Source: a bacterium (lineage in GTDB: Bacteria; Planctomycetota; UBA1135; UBA2386). Taken from it: a DNA stretch of 64,000 bases. Within the stretch, counting starts at the first letter, position 1. Each line of letters begins with the position of its first letter. The notes under the pieces were generated by a model, which had not been told where the DNA came from, did not search any database, and saw only the letters and a program-made list of their open reading frames with translations. The position numbers and the translations under genes are program-made. This document shows, one piece after another, positions 50,190 to 59,989 of this stretch. The stretch covers positions 682,001 through 746,000 of the forward strand of contig JAUILN010000002.1 of assembly GCA_030432695.1 (NCBI GenBank), given 5' to 3'.

Positions 50190-51575
50190 ATGAACCTCGA
50201 CGCCTATGCTCTCGGCATGCTCTCTCGACCCAGCACGAGCCTCGCGACCTGCGCAGTGATCGCAGCCCTCTTCCCGATCACACTGCGCACGCAGGATCGC
50301 GCACCGGCTCGCAACGTCGTCGTCCTGTTCAGCGACGACGCCGGCTGGGCCGACTTCGGCTTCCAGCCCTACCCGTCGCCACACCTCGCGCAGCGCACGC
50401 CGCGCATCGACTCCATCGCCGCCGAGGGCGCGCGCTTCACCCAGGCCTACATGTCGGGCGCGGTCTGCTCGCCGTCGCGCGCCGGCCTGATGACCGGTCG
50501 CTACCAGCAACGCTTCGGGCACGAGACCAACATCCCGCCAAACTACATGGCCGGCGGCATGGACCTCGGCGAGAAGACCGTCGCCGACCGCCTGGGAGCC
50601 CTCGACCTGCACACCGGCCTGGTGGGCAAGTGGCACCTCGGCTACCCCGAGCCCTACCAGCCGAACCGACGCGGCTGGCATTGGTTCCACGGCCTGCTGC
50701 AAGGCTCGCGTTCCTACTTCCCGATCGACGAGCCGAGTTCCCACCGCGTGATCCAGGAGAACGGCGAAGCGTTGCCCGAGGAGGGCTACGTCACCGACCG
50801 CTTCGGCGACGCCGCGGTGCGCTACATCGAGGAGCACGCCGCGGAGCCGTTCTTCCTGTTCGTGTCGTTCACCGCACCGCACGGCCCGCTGCAGGCGAAG
50901 CCCGAAGACCTCGAGACGATCGACGACGTGGAGAAAGAACAGCGCCGCAAGTTCTGCGGCCTGGTGGTGGCGTTGGACCGCGCGGTCGGCCGGGTCCTCG
51001 ACGCACTCGACGCACACGATCTCGCCGACGACACCTTCGTGGTGTTCACCAACGACAACGGCGGTCAGACCCAGGTGGGTGCCGACAACGGACCGTTGCG
51101 CGGCCGCAAGGGCCAGCTCTGGGAGGGCGGCATCCGCGTGCCGATGGCGATGCGTTGGCCGGGACGGATCGCGGCCGGGACCGTGATCGACGACCCGGTG
51201 ATCTCCCTCGACCTGTTGCCGACCTTCGTCGGGGCCCTCGATCAGGCGGTGGAGCCGGACTGGCGACTCGACGGGATGGACCTGGGGCCACTCCTCGGCG
51301 GCGAACTCGACGCTCTGCCGCCGCGCGCACTGCACTGGCGCACCCAGGGTTCCGGGGGGCCGGCGGCGATCCGGGTGGGCGACGACAAGTTGGTGGTGCT
51401 ACGCGGCGAGGGGGGCCCGTCGCAGCACCTCTTCGACCTGGCGGACGACCTCGGGGAAGCGTCCGACCTCGCGGCCGAGCGACCGGAGCTGGTGAAGCAG
51501 CTGGCCAGCCGGCTGGCGGACTGGGAGTCGGAGCTGGTGGAGCCGCGGTGGGGCCCAGGGTCCGGCAAGCGCTGA
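50190..51575 (+). CDS. Secreted formylglycine-dependent sulfatase (second)
   Basis: 461 residues. Signal peptide TSLATCAVIAALFPITLR, then FSDDAGWADFG with metal-binding Asp, AVCSPSRAGLMTGR with Cys93 as the formylglycine precursor, GLVGKWHLG, APHGPL and FTNDNGGQT with the distal metal residues. Length is normal for family S1 sulfatases and there is no extra C-terminal module, unlike the sulfatase at 15323-17041. ATG 50190 or 50217 could start; both give a signal peptide. Likely removes sulfate from algal-type or host polysaccharides in the periplasm. Divergent from the GDSL hydrolase gene. Confidence 0.9.
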   Translation: MNLDAYALGMLSRPSTSLATCAVIAALFPITLRTQDRAPARNVVVLFSDDAGWADFGFQPYPSPHLAQRTPRIDSIAAEGARFTQAYMSGAVCSPSRAGLMTGRYQQRFGHETNIPPNYMAGGMDLGEKTVADRLGALDLHTGLVGKWHLGYPEPYQPNRRGWHWFHGLLQGSRSYFPIDEPSSHRVIQENGEALPEEGYVTDRFGDAAVRYIEEHAAEPFFLFVSFTAPHGPLQAKPEDLETIDDVEKEQRRKFCGLVVALDRAVGRVLDALDAHDLADDTFVVFTNDNGGQTQVGADNGPLRGRKGQLWEGGIRVPMAMRWPGRIAAGTVIDDPVISLDLLPTFVGALDQAVEPDWRLDGMDLGPLLGGELDALPPRALHWRTQGSGGPAAIRVGDDKLVVLRGEGGPSQHLFDLADDLGEASDLAAERPELVKQLASRLADWESELVEPRWGPGSGKR

Positions 51576-51811
51576 ACGGCGGCCCGCCCCGGCCGGGATC
51601 GCCCGTTGGGCGCTCATGACGCTGCAGGGCAAACGGCTGTCCCGGCGGGAGACCTCGGGGGCGAATGCGGTTCCCGCAGCGATCCACTAGACTGCTGCTT
51701 TCCCTTCCTCGACGGCGCCCGCTCAGGTCCCCGGTTCTCCCTGCAACCGCGCCGGGTTCGCTGCGTGCGCCGCCGATGTTCGAACCCCGCGCTCCCAGCG
51801 GTTCTCCACCC

Positions 51812-53527
51812 ATGCGCTCCAAGATTCTGCTCTCCCTGGCGCCCGCCGCCCTGGCGCTCGCCCTCCCCGCCCAACCGGGCACCGTCATCGGAACCCTCAG
51901 CGCGCCCGACGTGCCCTACGGCGTCGGCACCGGTCTGAACGGCGAGCTATTCATGGTCTCGCAGTCGCGGGTCCTCTACGAACTCTCGCTGACAGGCTCG
52001 GTCATCCGCCAGTTCTCGATCGCGACCGACACCGGCGCCGCCAACGGCGTGTGCTTCGACGGCACCAACTTCTACGTGACCGACTCGTCGCTGACGACGC
52101 GCGGCATCGACGTCTACGACTCGATGGGAACCTACCTGCGCACGATCGCGGTGCCCGGCACGTTCCCCGCCGGCATCTGCTACAACCCGACGAACGCGCA
52201 CCTGTACTGCTCGGACCGCGTTGCGGGCGCAGCCATCACCGAGTTCGACCTCGCCGGCAACCAGCTCGGCACGTTCACGGCCAACGGCACCGCCGTCGCC
52301 GGCGTGAGCTACGAGCCGACGAGCAACGAGTACTGGACGCTCGACGCGGTCGGCGACACCCTCGACTCCTACGACTCGGTCTGGTCACCCATCACGTCGT
52401 TCCCCGGCCCACTCACCGCGTCCAGCGGTCGCGGCCGCAGCTGCGTCTCGATCGCCCGCGCACTCTACGTGGCGATTCCCGCCACGTCGGAGATCGCGAT
52501 CTTCGACACCACCGGCACGCTGGCATCCTTGGATTCCGTGGGCACGAGCTGCCCGCAGCCCGGCGTGTTCTACGAGCTGTTCGCCGGCACCGGCACCGGC
52601 GACCTCACCGGTCAGACCTATCGCTTCAACTCGGCGTCGGGCACCGGCTGGAACGCCTCGGCCTCGGGCCAGTTCATCACCAACCTCGGGACCAACCTGA
52701 ACCTCGGTGACGACACCCTGCTGCGCAACCAGCCGCTCGGCTTCAGCTTCAACATCCCGGGTTCGCCGCGCTTCAACACCAACGCGATCGACATCTCGTC
52801 GAACGGCTGGATCGGCCTGAACCCCAACGAGATCCCGGACACCGGCTTCGTGGTCCTGGAGAGCGGCGCCGAGTTCGTCAAGTACGAGCGCATCGCCGGT
52901 TGGTGGGATGACCTCGACCCCTCCGTGAGCGGTGGCGTCTACTTCAACCAGCTCTCGAACCCGCAGCGCGTGGTGATCACCTGGGACCAGGTGCCGCAGT
53001 TCGGTGCCACCGACTCGAACACCGTTCAGATCGTCCTGTTCGCCAACGGTGACTTCCAGATCACCTGGCAGGCCGGTTGCCTCGACGACGCGCTGACCGG
53101 CTTCTCCGCCGGCGGCAACGTGGCCGACAACGGCGGCCTCGACCTGTCGGCCTCGGTGCCGGGTCTGTTCGGCCCTTATGGCGCCTCGCTCGACCTCAGC
53201 TCCGAGCGGCCGGTCATCGGCACCACGGTCAACTACCGCATCTTCAACGTGCCGACCAATGCGAGCTTCGCCGCACTGCTGTTCGGCTCCAGCTCGCCGA
53301 TGACGCCGCTCGACCCGATCGGCATGGCGGGCTGCTTCCTCAACAGCTCCTCCGACCTCGCCACCGCCAACATCGGCCTGCCGGGAGCGACCCTGCCGTT
53401 CGCGATCCCGAACGACATGAACCTGGTCGGTGCCAACGTCTACCACCAGGCCGTGGTGGTCGCGGCCGGGTTCAACTCGCTCGGCGTGATCGCGACCAAC
53501 GGTCTCAAGTTCCGCATCGGAACCTGA
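51812..53527 (+). CDS. Secreted propeller/nidogen-like protein with shared C-terminal module
   Basis: 571 residues. Signal peptide ILLSLAPAALALALPAQ. Residues 20-260 form propeller-like repeats (GVGTGLNGELFMVSQSRVL, GVCFDGTNFYVTDSS, GICYNPTNAHLYCSDR). Residues 270-490 resemble nidogen-like extracellular domains: NAIDISSNGWIGLNPNE, AGWWDDLDPSVSGGVYF, RVVITWDQVPQFG and TVQIVLFANGDFQITW. The end is the common C-terminal module in its clearest form: NIGLPGATLPFAIPNDMNL, VVVAAGFNSLGVIATNGLKF and a final RIGT. ATG 51812 chosen at the signal peptide; ATG 51776 is a weaker option. Function unknown, probably surface-exposed. Confidence 0.8.
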   Translation: MRSKILLSLAPAALALALPAQPGTVIGTLSAPDVPYGVGTGLNGELFMVSQSRVLYELSLTGSVIRQFSIATDTGAANGVCFDGTNFYVTDSSLTTRGIDVYDSMGTYLRTIAVPGTFPAGICYNPTNAHLYCSDRVAGAAITEFDLAGNQLGTFTANGTAVAGVSYEPTSNEYWTLDAVGDTLDSYDSVWSPITSFPGPLTASSGRGRSCVSIARALYVAIPATSEIAIFDTTGTLASLDSVGTSCPQPGVFYELFAGTGTGDLTGQTYRFNSASGTGWNASASGQFITNLGTNLNLGDDTLLRNQPLGFSFNIPGSPRFNTNAIDISSNGWIGLNPNEIPDTGFVVLESGAEFVKYERIAGWWDDLDPSVSGGVYFNQLSNPQRVVITWDQVPQFGATDSNTVQIVLFANGDFQITWQAGCLDDALTGFSAGGNVADNGGLDLSASVPGLFGPYGASLDLSSERPVIGTTVNYRIFNVPTNASFAALLFGSSSPMTPLDPIGMAGCFLNSSSDLATANIGLPGATLPFAIPNDMNLVGANVYHQAVVVAAGFNSLGVIATNGLKFRIGT

Positions 53528-53569
53528 GCAGCGACCGGGAGGCTGGCGCGCGCTCCGCGCAGACCCGCG

Positions 53570-53935
53570 TCAGTTCCCCGGAGCCTCGGTTCCGGGGAAC
53601 TCCCCCGCGAGCCGTCGCCGGAGCATCCGGAGTTCGACCTCCCGTCCCTTCGGATCGCCGTCGCGGGCCATGAGATCCGCGATCCGATGCTCGATCGCGT
53701 GGCGCGTGCGGACCTGACGCCGCAGCCGCTCCGACGCCCGCTCTTCCTGCACCTCCCGCCAGCTCTCCTCGAACGCCGCCCAGGCGCGCAGGTTGTCGCG
53801 CGGCGGCACCGGGACCCGGTCGCCGATCCGCTCCGCGGGGCCGCCGCAGGACGAGCAGGGCGCGACCTGAACCTCGTGCGCCGGCCGTCGCATCACGCGG
53901 CGGCAGGCGAAACACACGTGGCTGACGTTGTGCAT
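53570..53935 (-). CDS. Small zinc-ribbon protein
   Basis: 121 residues. Two CxxC pairs, VCFACRR and PCSSCGG, about 20 residues apart, make a zinc ribbon at the N-terminus. The remainder is a basic helical segment (AAFEESWREVQEERASERL, HRIADLMARDGDPKGREVEL). This architecture occurs in small regulators and ribosome- or nucleic-acid-associated proteins, but no specific family is recognised. ATG 53935 was chosen; the frame is open to 54316 on sequence antisense to the next gene. It is divergent from the DUF1080 gene and converges on the secreted protein. Confidence 0.65.
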   Translation of the reverse strand: MHNVSHVCFACRRVMRRPAHEVQVAPCSSCGGPAERIGDRVPVPPRDNLRAWAAFEESWREVQEERASERLRRQVRTRHAIEHRIADLMARDGDPKGREVELRMLRRRLAGEFPGTEAPGN

Positions 53936-54029
53936 GACGCGCCGGGATGATGGCCGATCTGGCCCACCGGCGGAAGCGGGGCGCGAACGACCCGAGCGCC
54001 TTGCTACGCTGCCAGTCCACGCATCGACC

Positions 54030-54800
54030 ATGGCACGACTCCAGAACCCCCTCCGCAAGTCCTCCTCGACAAGTCTCCCCGCCGGCCTGGCCCTGCTCCT
54101 CCTGGCCGCCTGCAGCTCGACCGGCGAGGCCCCGAACCCGACGGATGCCGAAGGCCCGGCGCTGCCGCAGCCCGTCCAACTGTTCAACGGCACCGACCTG
54201 ACCGGCTGGCACACCGACGTGCCGGACGCCGACGAGAATCCGGACATCGCGCCGTCGTTCGTGGTCCGCGATGGCCTCCTGGTCAGCAACGGTACCCCCG
54301 AAGGCCACCTGATCACCGACGCCGAGTTCCACGACTACCGCCTCGAGGTCGAATACCGCTGGCCCGGCGAGCCCGGCAACTGCGGCATCCTGGTGCATGC
54401 ATCCACACCGCGCCGCCTCTACCGCATGTTCCCGCAGTCGATCGAGGTCCAGATGCACGTCGGAAACGCCGGGGACTTCTGGTGCATCGGCGAGGACATC
54501 CAGGTCCCGGACATGGAGGAACGCCGCGGACCGCCCGCCAACTGGGGCGTCGACGAGGGCAAGGCCCGCCGCATCAAGAACCTCACCGACGAGTCCGAGG
54601 CACCGCTCGGGGAGTGGAACACGATGGTGGTCGAGTGCCGTGGCCACCGCATCGACGTGTGGGTCAACGGCGACCGCGTGAACGACGGCTTCGCCTGCAC
54701 CACCGACCACGGCCAGATCGCGGTCCAGGCCGAGGGCGCCGTCGCCGAGTTCCGGAGGATCGAGCTGACCCCGCTGCCGACGGCCGGCGGCGGCGAGTAA
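54030..54800 (+). CDS. Lipoprotein with DUF1080 (3-keto-disaccharide hydrolase) domain
   Basis: 256 residues. Lipoprotein signal (GLALLLLAAC lipobox). The concanavalin-like DUF1080 domain covers the rest: LFNGTDLTGWH at its start, DGLLVSNGTPEGHLITDAEF, FHDYRLEVEYRWPGEPGNCGI, PQSIEVQMH, GDFWCIGEDI, WNTMVVECRGHRIDVWVNGD and GQIAVQAEG at its end. Members are very abundant in Planctomycetes; the characterised ones cleave 3-keto-glycosides. It probably acts at the outer face on sugars. Cleanly bounded, with an antiporter gene converging 15 bp downstream. Confidence 0.88.
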   Translation: MARLQNPLRKSSSTSLPAGLALLLLAACSSTGEAPNPTDAEGPALPQPVQLFNGTDLTGWHTDVPDADENPDIAPSFVVRDGLLVSNGTPEGHLITDAEFHDYRLEVEYRWPGEPGNCGILVHASTPRRLYRMFPQSIEVQMHVGNAGDFWCIGEDIQVPDMEERRGPPANWGVDEGKARRIKNLTDESEAPLGEWNTMVVECRGHRIDVWVNGDRVNDGFACTTDHGQIAVQAEGAVAEFRRIELTPLPTAGGGE

Positions 54801-54815
54801 GCGCGTCGCGACAAC

Positions 54816-56066
54816 TCAGGCCGTCTGCTGCGGCACGAACCGGCGCACGACCTTGCCGAGCGTGAGGCCCTGCACCAGGATCGAGAACACGACCACCACG
54901 TAGGTCGCGGCGAGCATCATCGGCTTGTGCTCGGTGGCGGGGAGCGACAGCACCAAGGCCACCGAGATCCCACCGCGCAGGCCGCCCCAGGTCATCACCA
55001 TGCGGGACCCCTGCACCGCGCCGTCCTTGGTACCGAACAGGCCGACCGGGATCGAGACCGCGATGAAGCGGGCCAGCAGGGCCAGCGGGATCGCGGCGAG
55101 GCCTGCGAGCACGTAGCGCGGCTCGCTCCAATCGATCACGAACAGCTCCAGGCCGATCAGCAGGAACAGCACCGCGTTGAGCAGCTCGTCGAGCAGGTGC
55201 CAGAACTTGGTAACGTACACTTGGCTGCGCTCCGACATCCCTTCGGGTAGGCCCTTATGGCCGATCAGCAGGCCGGCGACCACCACCGCGATCGGCCCGC
55301 TCATGTGGAGCGCCGCGGCCCCGGAGTAGCAGCCCATCACCAACGCCACGGTGAGCAGGACCTCGAGGCCGTAGTCGTCGACGTGGCGGGTGAGCTGCCA
55401 CACGAGCCAGCCCGCCGCGAGCCCGAGCACCGCCCCTCCCACGGCTTCGATAGCGAACAGCTCCAGGACCTCGACGGCTCCCGGACCTTCACCCCCTTCC
55501 GCGGGGGGGAAGGCAATCGCGGCAACCACCAGGAAGACCACGACGCCGACCCCGTCGTTGAACAAGCTCTCCCCGGCGATCTTGGTCTCGAGTTGGTGTG
55601 GTGCCCCGGCCGTCTTCAGGATCCCTAGCACCGCGACCGGGTCGGTCGGACTGATCAGCGCACCGAACACCAACGCCACGGTGAACGGCACGCCGGTGAC
55701 GAGGTGGAAGCCGAATCCGATCAGGAAGGTGCACAGCACCACACCGAAGGTGGCGAGGACCGCGATGGTCCGGCGTTGGCTGCGCAACGCCGTGAAGTCG
55801 ACGTGCAAAGCACCCGCGAACAGCAGGAAGCCGAGCATCCCCTCCATGACCGCGTCGTGGAAGTCGATCTCCTCGACGAGGCGCAAGGCCTCCGCACCAA
55901 TCCCCAGCCCCGGCACGAACCAGTTCAAGAGCTTCACCGCCACCGACGCGATCAGCGTGACCGCCAACAGGCCGATCGCGTTGGGCAGCTTGAGGAAGTG
56001 CTCGTTGACCAGCCCGAAGGCCGCGGCGAGGCAGACCAGGACCGCGATGATGTCGAGGGTGTTCAT
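54816..56066 (-). CDS. CPA1-family Na+/H+ antiporter
   Basis: 416 residues and about 12 membrane helices. The two ion-site motifs are present: FGALISPTDPVAVLGIL (TD motif, helix 4) and GESLFNDGVGVVVFLV (ND motif, helix 5). GSRMVMTWGGLRGGISVAL in helix 11 carries the conserved Gly/Arg. This matches NhaP/NhaA-unrelated cation:proton antiporters that export Na+ or K+ in exchange for protons at the inner membrane. Length is normal, without a cytoplasmic regulatory tail. ATG 56066 is the only good start. Faces the DUF1080 gene convergently. Confidence 0.92.
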   Translation of the reverse strand: MNTLDIIAVLVCLAAAFGLVNEHFLKLPNAIGLLAVTLIASVAVKLLNWFVPGLGIGAEALRLVEEIDFHDAVMEGMLGFLLFAGALHVDFTALRSQRRTIAVLATFGVVLCTFLIGFGFHLVTGVPFTVALVFGALISPTDPVAVLGILKTAGAPHQLETKIAGESLFNDGVGVVVFLVVAAIAFPPAEGGEGPGAVEVLELFAIEAVGGAVLGLAAGWLVWQLTRHVDDYGLEVLLTVALVMGCYSGAAALHMSGPIAVVVAGLLIGHKGLPEGMSERSQVYVTKFWHLLDELLNAVLFLLIGLELFVIDWSEPRYVLAGLAAIPLALLARFIAVSIPVGLFGTKDGAVQGSRMVMTWGGLRGGISVALVLSLPATEHKPMMLAATYVVVVFSILVQGLTLGKVVRRFVPQQTA

Positions 56067-56188
56067 GAACGACCGGGATCGTCACCGATCGACCCGCCGT
56101 ACACGAACGGAACCCGCGGCCGGCACGGGGCCGGGTCGCGGATTCTCCGCAGGTCACAGGTTCTTCGCAGATCGCGGGGCGGGACCGA

Positions 56189-57445
56189 TCAGCTGCCGGT
56201 GATCGTCCAGCTCAGGCAGTTGCTGACCCAGGTGCCGGGGCCGGCCGCGTTGATGCACAGGCCGACGTATTGGGTCGCGAAGCCGAGCCCGCAGAGCGAC
56301 ACGTTCGACGGGATCGACAGACCGAACGATGCCGAGCCGCCGCAGATGCTGCCACCGCCACCGGTGGCGAACGGACCGATGATCAGCGGGGACGGGCCGG
56401 CCAGCAGCGGGCCACAGAACCCGAAGGTCGGACCGGTGGCCGTGCACGAACCGACGTTCAGCGTCAGGTAGGCCGACGAGTTGGACGGCGCGTTGATCAC
56501 GTCCAGCGAGAAGGCCGCGTTGCCGACCACGGGATCGCCACCCAGCACGTGCTGCAGGGCCGTGCAGGTCGCGCAGGTACCGCCGGTGCAGGAGCGGCCG
56601 GTAGACCGTTCGGCCTCGGGCAGCACGCAGAGTCCGGTGAAGCGCTCCGCGGTAACCGCCGAGGCGCAGCAGCTCACCGGGTTGATGAGGCAGTTGACCG
56701 GATCGATCCGCGACCCGACGACCTGCGAACCATCGGTCGTGTAGACCACGCTCCGGCACGGATCGAAGCCGACGCCGGTGATGCGCCGCAGCACGTTGCC
56801 GGCGCAGTCGACCACCTGGTAGCGGCAGGTCGTCTGGCAGGGAGCGCTCTGCGGCGCGGAGAACAGGATCGGCGGGGTCAAGGCCGGCGACGTCGCGGGC
56901 ATCGAGGCGTAGAACACCAGGCCACGGACGTCGTCGGTGGCGATGCCGGTCAGCACGTGGCCGTTGGGCACCGGCGCGATGCAGCGCGAGATCAGCGTGA
57001 GCTGGCAACCGTTGCCGCCCGCCGCGCCGTAGCCCGACACCTGGTAGACGGTGATGAGGTTGTCGCTGCGGCAGATGAACAGCTGGCGGGTCTGCTCGTT
57101 GAACGCCAGGCCGGTCGCGACCACGTTACCGCCGAGATTGGGCACCGGTTGCGGCGGGCAGACCACGCGGCACTGGTTGCGTGAGTCGACCTTGGCGAGT
57201 CGGGCACCGTCGGTGATCCAGGTGGCACGAGCGATCGGGTCGTGGGCGGTGCCGCCGGCGAACGGAGTGAGCGCCGGGCCGATGACGTTCGGCAGGCAGC
57301 GCTGCAGGCGGCAGGTGGCCTGGTCCTGGGTCAGGACCAGCGGCGTGGTGTCGGTGGTGCCGATGACCTCGACGCCAGACTGGGCGGCGAGGGGTGCCAC
57401 GAGGGCCAGCAGGCCGGAAGCAAGGGAGAGACGAAGGGTGTTCAT
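56189..57445 (-). CDS. Secreted Cys-rich propeller-like protein
   Basis: 418 residues. Signal peptide LASGLLALVAPLAAQ. The body has propeller-like units (WITDGARLAKVDSRNQC, LAFNEQTRQLFICRSDN, LTGIATDDVRGLVFYAS, GVGFDPCRSVVYTTDG) and unusually many cysteines, over 25, often in pairs (QTTCRYQVVDC, NPVSCCAS, CTGGTCATC), implying disulfide stabilisation or metal binding outside the cell. The end (FGLSIPSNVSLCGLGFATQY to CLSWTITGS) is a version of the shared C-terminal module. ATG 57445 chosen at the signal peptide. Function unknown. Confidence 0.75.
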   Translation of the reverse strand: MNTLRLSLASGLLALVAPLAAQSGVEVIGTTDTTPLVLTQDQATCRLQRCLPNVIGPALTPFAGGTAHDPIARATWITDGARLAKVDSRNQCRVVCPPQPVPNLGGNVVATGLAFNEQTRQLFICRSDNLITVYQVSGYGAAGGNGCQLTLISRCIAPVPNGHVLTGIATDDVRGLVFYASMPATSPALTPPILFSAPQSAPCQTTCRYQVVDCAGNVLRRITGVGFDPCRSVVYTTDGSQVVGSRIDPVNCLINPVSCCASAVTAERFTGLCVLPEAERSTGRSCTGGTCATCTALQHVLGGDPVVGNAAFSLDVINAPSNSSAYLTLNVGSCTATGPTFGFCGPLLAGPSPLIIGPFATGGGGSICGGSASFGLSIPSNVSLCGLGFATQYVGLCINAAGPGTWVSNCLSWTITGS

Positions 57446-57633
57446 GTGGGGGACCTCTGCCGCGCGGTTGCCGCGAGCGGGCGGTCCCGCCGGGTCCAAT
57501 CTCCTGCATCGGCCCCGTCGCGGCCATGGGAAACGCCCTTAAACCACTTAATGTCAGCGCCTTACGGGGTCCGCAGAAAGTGTCCGCAGTGTCGCTCGCG
57601 AATTCCGGCCGACGGATGCCTCATGGTTGCGCC

Positions 57634-58437
57634 ATGAAAGCCACCTGCCTCGTCGTCTCCCTCGCCGCGGTCCTGGTCCCGCCCACGACCCCCGACTCCA
57701 GGTCGAACCACCCCGCCGAGATCACCACGCGGGTCCTGCGCATCGCCGAAAAGCGGATCCGCGACGAGGTCGAGAACGACTCCTTCGCGGAGATCCCGAC
57801 GACCACGTTCACGCTGGAGTTCCAGGGCGCGGATCTCGAAGGCGTGACCCACTGGTTCGGGCTGAAACTGACCGCCGCGCAGGACGACGTCGGCACCGAT
57901 CTGCGTGTCGACAGGTTCGGACAGGACGCGGGCGGCGAGTCCCCCGAGGCGATCGACCGGGACCACATGTGGTTCGGTGCCGACGAGCAGCCCACCGATC
58001 GTCTGAAGCTCGACCTCGACCTCGGTCCCACGCCGCGCAAGGCGACCGAGCTGAAGCGCCTGGCCGGCACCGTCACCATGCGGCGGGCGACGCTGGAGAC
58101 CGCGACCATCGGGGGCATCTCGAAGCGCGTCGGCAAGCGGCTGGAGCACCCCCTGCTGAAGGACCGCGGCGTGACGATCGACGTCGAGGCGTTCGGCGAC
58201 GGTTCGATCGAGCTGAAGATCCGCGGCGAGCTGGCTGCCGTGACCGGGTTCGGAGTCGTCGACGCGGCCGGCAACGACCTGGAGGCCGGGTCGAGTTATT
58301 GGAGTTCGGGCGACGAGAAGAGCCTGACGTTGTCGGAGGACCGGATCGATGAGCGCTCGAAGCTGGTCTTCAAGGTCGCGACGGCCAGCGAGGACTTCGC
58401 GGTCCCGTTCGAGGTGAAGGGCCTGAAGCTCCCCTGA
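57634..58437 (+). CDS. Secreted protein of unknown function
   Basis: 267 residues, family not recognised. Short signal peptide (CLVVSLAAVLVPPTTP). The mature part is acidic and beta-rich with alternating charged/hydrophobic strands (TTFTLEFQGADLEGVTHWFG, LKLDLDLGPTPRKATEL, TMRRATLETATIGG, SIELKIRGELAAVTGFGVVD), consistent with two beta-sandwich domains of the kind seen in planctomycete exported proteins. No cysteines beyond the signal and no catalytic motif. ATG 57634 was chosen because the signal begins there. Flanked by unrelated secreted protein genes. Confidence 0.6.
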   Translation: MKATCLVVSLAAVLVPPTTPDSRSNHPAEITTRVLRIAEKRIRDEVENDSFAEIPTTTFTLEFQGADLEGVTHWFGLKLTAAQDDVGTDLRVDRFGQDAGGESPEAIDRDHMWFGADEQPTDRLKLDLDLGPTPRKATELKRLAGTVTMRRATLETATIGGISKRVGKRLEHPLLKDRGVTIDVEAFGDGSIELKIRGELAAVTGFGVVDAAGNDLEAGSSYWSSGDEKSLTLSEDRIDERSKLVFKVATASEDFAVPFEVKGLKLP

Positions 58438-58736
58438 GCCGGTCACCGACACGCCGTGCGGATCCGAGCCAGTGGTCCGATTCACCCATCTGGGGCAGTA
58501 TCCGCGGATCCTGACGCCGCGGCCGCCTTTGGTATGGCTGGTTGGACCATCCTCGGCGTGTCCACCAACACGCCTGCGGTGGTCCGCCTCGCCCACAACG
58601 CCAGTCTCTCGCGGATCACATGCCCCATCTGGATGAATCACACCACTAGGATGTTGCGGATCCCGCGGTCGATCCGAGGAGGCCGGTCGTTCCGCTGGCG
58701 AGAGCCTCCGGATCCGCCGGGGGCGAAGGCCAAGCC
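58438..58736. other. Intergenic region
   Basis: 299 bp upstream of the lectin-like protein gene. No gene, palindrome of the repeat family or recognisable regulatory site seen. Confidence 0.5.
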
Positions 58737-59888
58737 ATGAACGTCCGCGCTCCGTCCTCCCCCGTCTCCCCCGTCTCCCGCGTCTCCCGCGTCACCTCAC
58801 TCCGCGCCGCCCTCGCGATCGGCGCCCTGTCCATCCCGCTCGCTGCCCAGTCGCAGGTCGACCTCTCGACCTGGACCGCCGAGTCGTACGCCGCCGTATC
58901 CGGCTTCGGTGCGGGGCGCTGGACGGTCGCATCCGGAGGCGGCTCGGTCGTCCAGAGCGTCAACGGCCAGCCGACCCTGTTCTACAGCGACTTCGAGGTA
59001 AGCAACCTGCGCATCGAGGGTGAGCTGGTGCCGGGCAGCGGCGACGACGACTACCTCGGCTTCGCGCTCGGCTTCCGCCCCGGTGACTCGACCAACCCGG
59101 GCGCCGACTACCTGCTGGTCGACTGGAAGAAGGCCACGCAGGGCTTCAACTTCGGCGCGCCGTCGTGCACGCCGGGGAGCACCGCGCAGATCGGCCTGGC
59201 GGTGTCCCGCGTCCGCGGCATCCCCACGGCGGACGAGTTCTGGGGTCACGTCGACCTCGATGCCTCGCCCTGTTCGACGCCCGCCGACCGCGTCACCGAA
59301 CTCGCGCGGGGCACCAACCTCGGCTCGACTGGCTGGGTGTCCGGCCGGACCTACCGCTTCCGCTTCGACTTCACGCCGACCCAGCTCGTGGTGTTCGTCG
59401 ACGGCGTCCAGGAGATGAGCATCAACGGTCGCTTCGATGGCGGCCGGATGGCGTTCTACAACTTCTCCCAGGCGAACGTGACCTACCGCGCCTTCACGTC
59501 GGCGTGCCCGGCATCGAAGGTGAGCTACGGACAGGGCCACCCGGGCACCGGCGGCGTGCCCGGCATCGACAGCGACGCCCTGCCGGTACTCGGCACCAGC
59601 ATCGGCCTGCAGCTCGGCAATGCAGCGCGGGCCGCGGCTCCCGACGCGCTGTTCCTCGGACTGGCACAGGACCGCGCCGCGACGCCGTTCGGTGGCACGC
59701 TGCTGGTCCAACCGATGTTCTCGGTGACGCTGCTCCTGCCGATCGGCGGCGCGACCCTGCCGCTGCAGCTCCCGAACGACCCCGCGTCGTGCGGAGTCGG
59801 CGTCTACCTGCAGCACCTGCATCTCGACGCCGGCGCGTCGGCGGGCCTGGCGTTCAGCCGCGGCCTGGAGCTGGTCCTCGGCACGTAG
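58737..59888 (+). CDS. Secreted lectin-like (thrombospondin C-terminal type) protein with shared C-terminal module
   Basis: 383 residues. A low-complexity Ser/Pro/Val/Arg stretch precedes the signal peptide (RAALAIGALSIPLAAQ). Residues 40-240 resemble the thrombospondin C-terminal/L-type-lectin jelly roll: DFEVSNLRIEGELVPGSGDD, DYLGFALGFRPGDS, YLLVDWKKATQGF, RTYRFRFDFTPTQLVVFVDG and GRMAFYNFSQANVTYRAF. The remainder is the C-terminal module ending in GGATLPLQLPNDPASCGVGV and GLELVLGT. Likely binds glycan or a protein partner at the surface. ATG 58737 is the first codon of the frame. Confidence 0.78.
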   Translation: MNVRAPSSPVSPVSRVSRVTSLRAALAIGALSIPLAAQSQVDLSTWTAESYAAVSGFGAGRWTVASGGGSVVQSVNGQPTLFYSDFEVSNLRIEGELVPGSGDDDYLGFALGFRPGDSTNPGADYLLVDWKKATQGFNFGAPSCTPGSTAQIGLAVSRVRGIPTADEFWGHVDLDASPCSTPADRVTELARGTNLGSTGWVSGRTYRFRFDFTPTQLVVFVDGVQEMSINGRFDGGRMAFYNFSQANVTYRAFTSACPASKVSYGQGHPGTGGVPGIDSDALPVLGTSIGLQLGNAARAAAPDALFLGLAQDRAATPFGGTLLVQPMFSVTLLLPIGGATLPLQLPNDPASCGVGVYLQHLHLDAGASAGLAFSRGLELVLGT

Positions 59889-59989
59889 CAGCGCACCGGT
59901 GCCGCACGCGAGGCCGGAGGTTTCCCGGAGATTCGCGAGAGGAAACGGCGGGGCGCCTGCAACCAGGAGGACGAACGAAGGGGGCGCTG

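Noticed and set aside
58749..58800. Short C/T-rich tandem repeat
   Set aside because: It is the coding sequence for a Ser/Pro/Val/Arg low-complexity stretch before a signal peptide; not a CRISPR or regulatory repeat.
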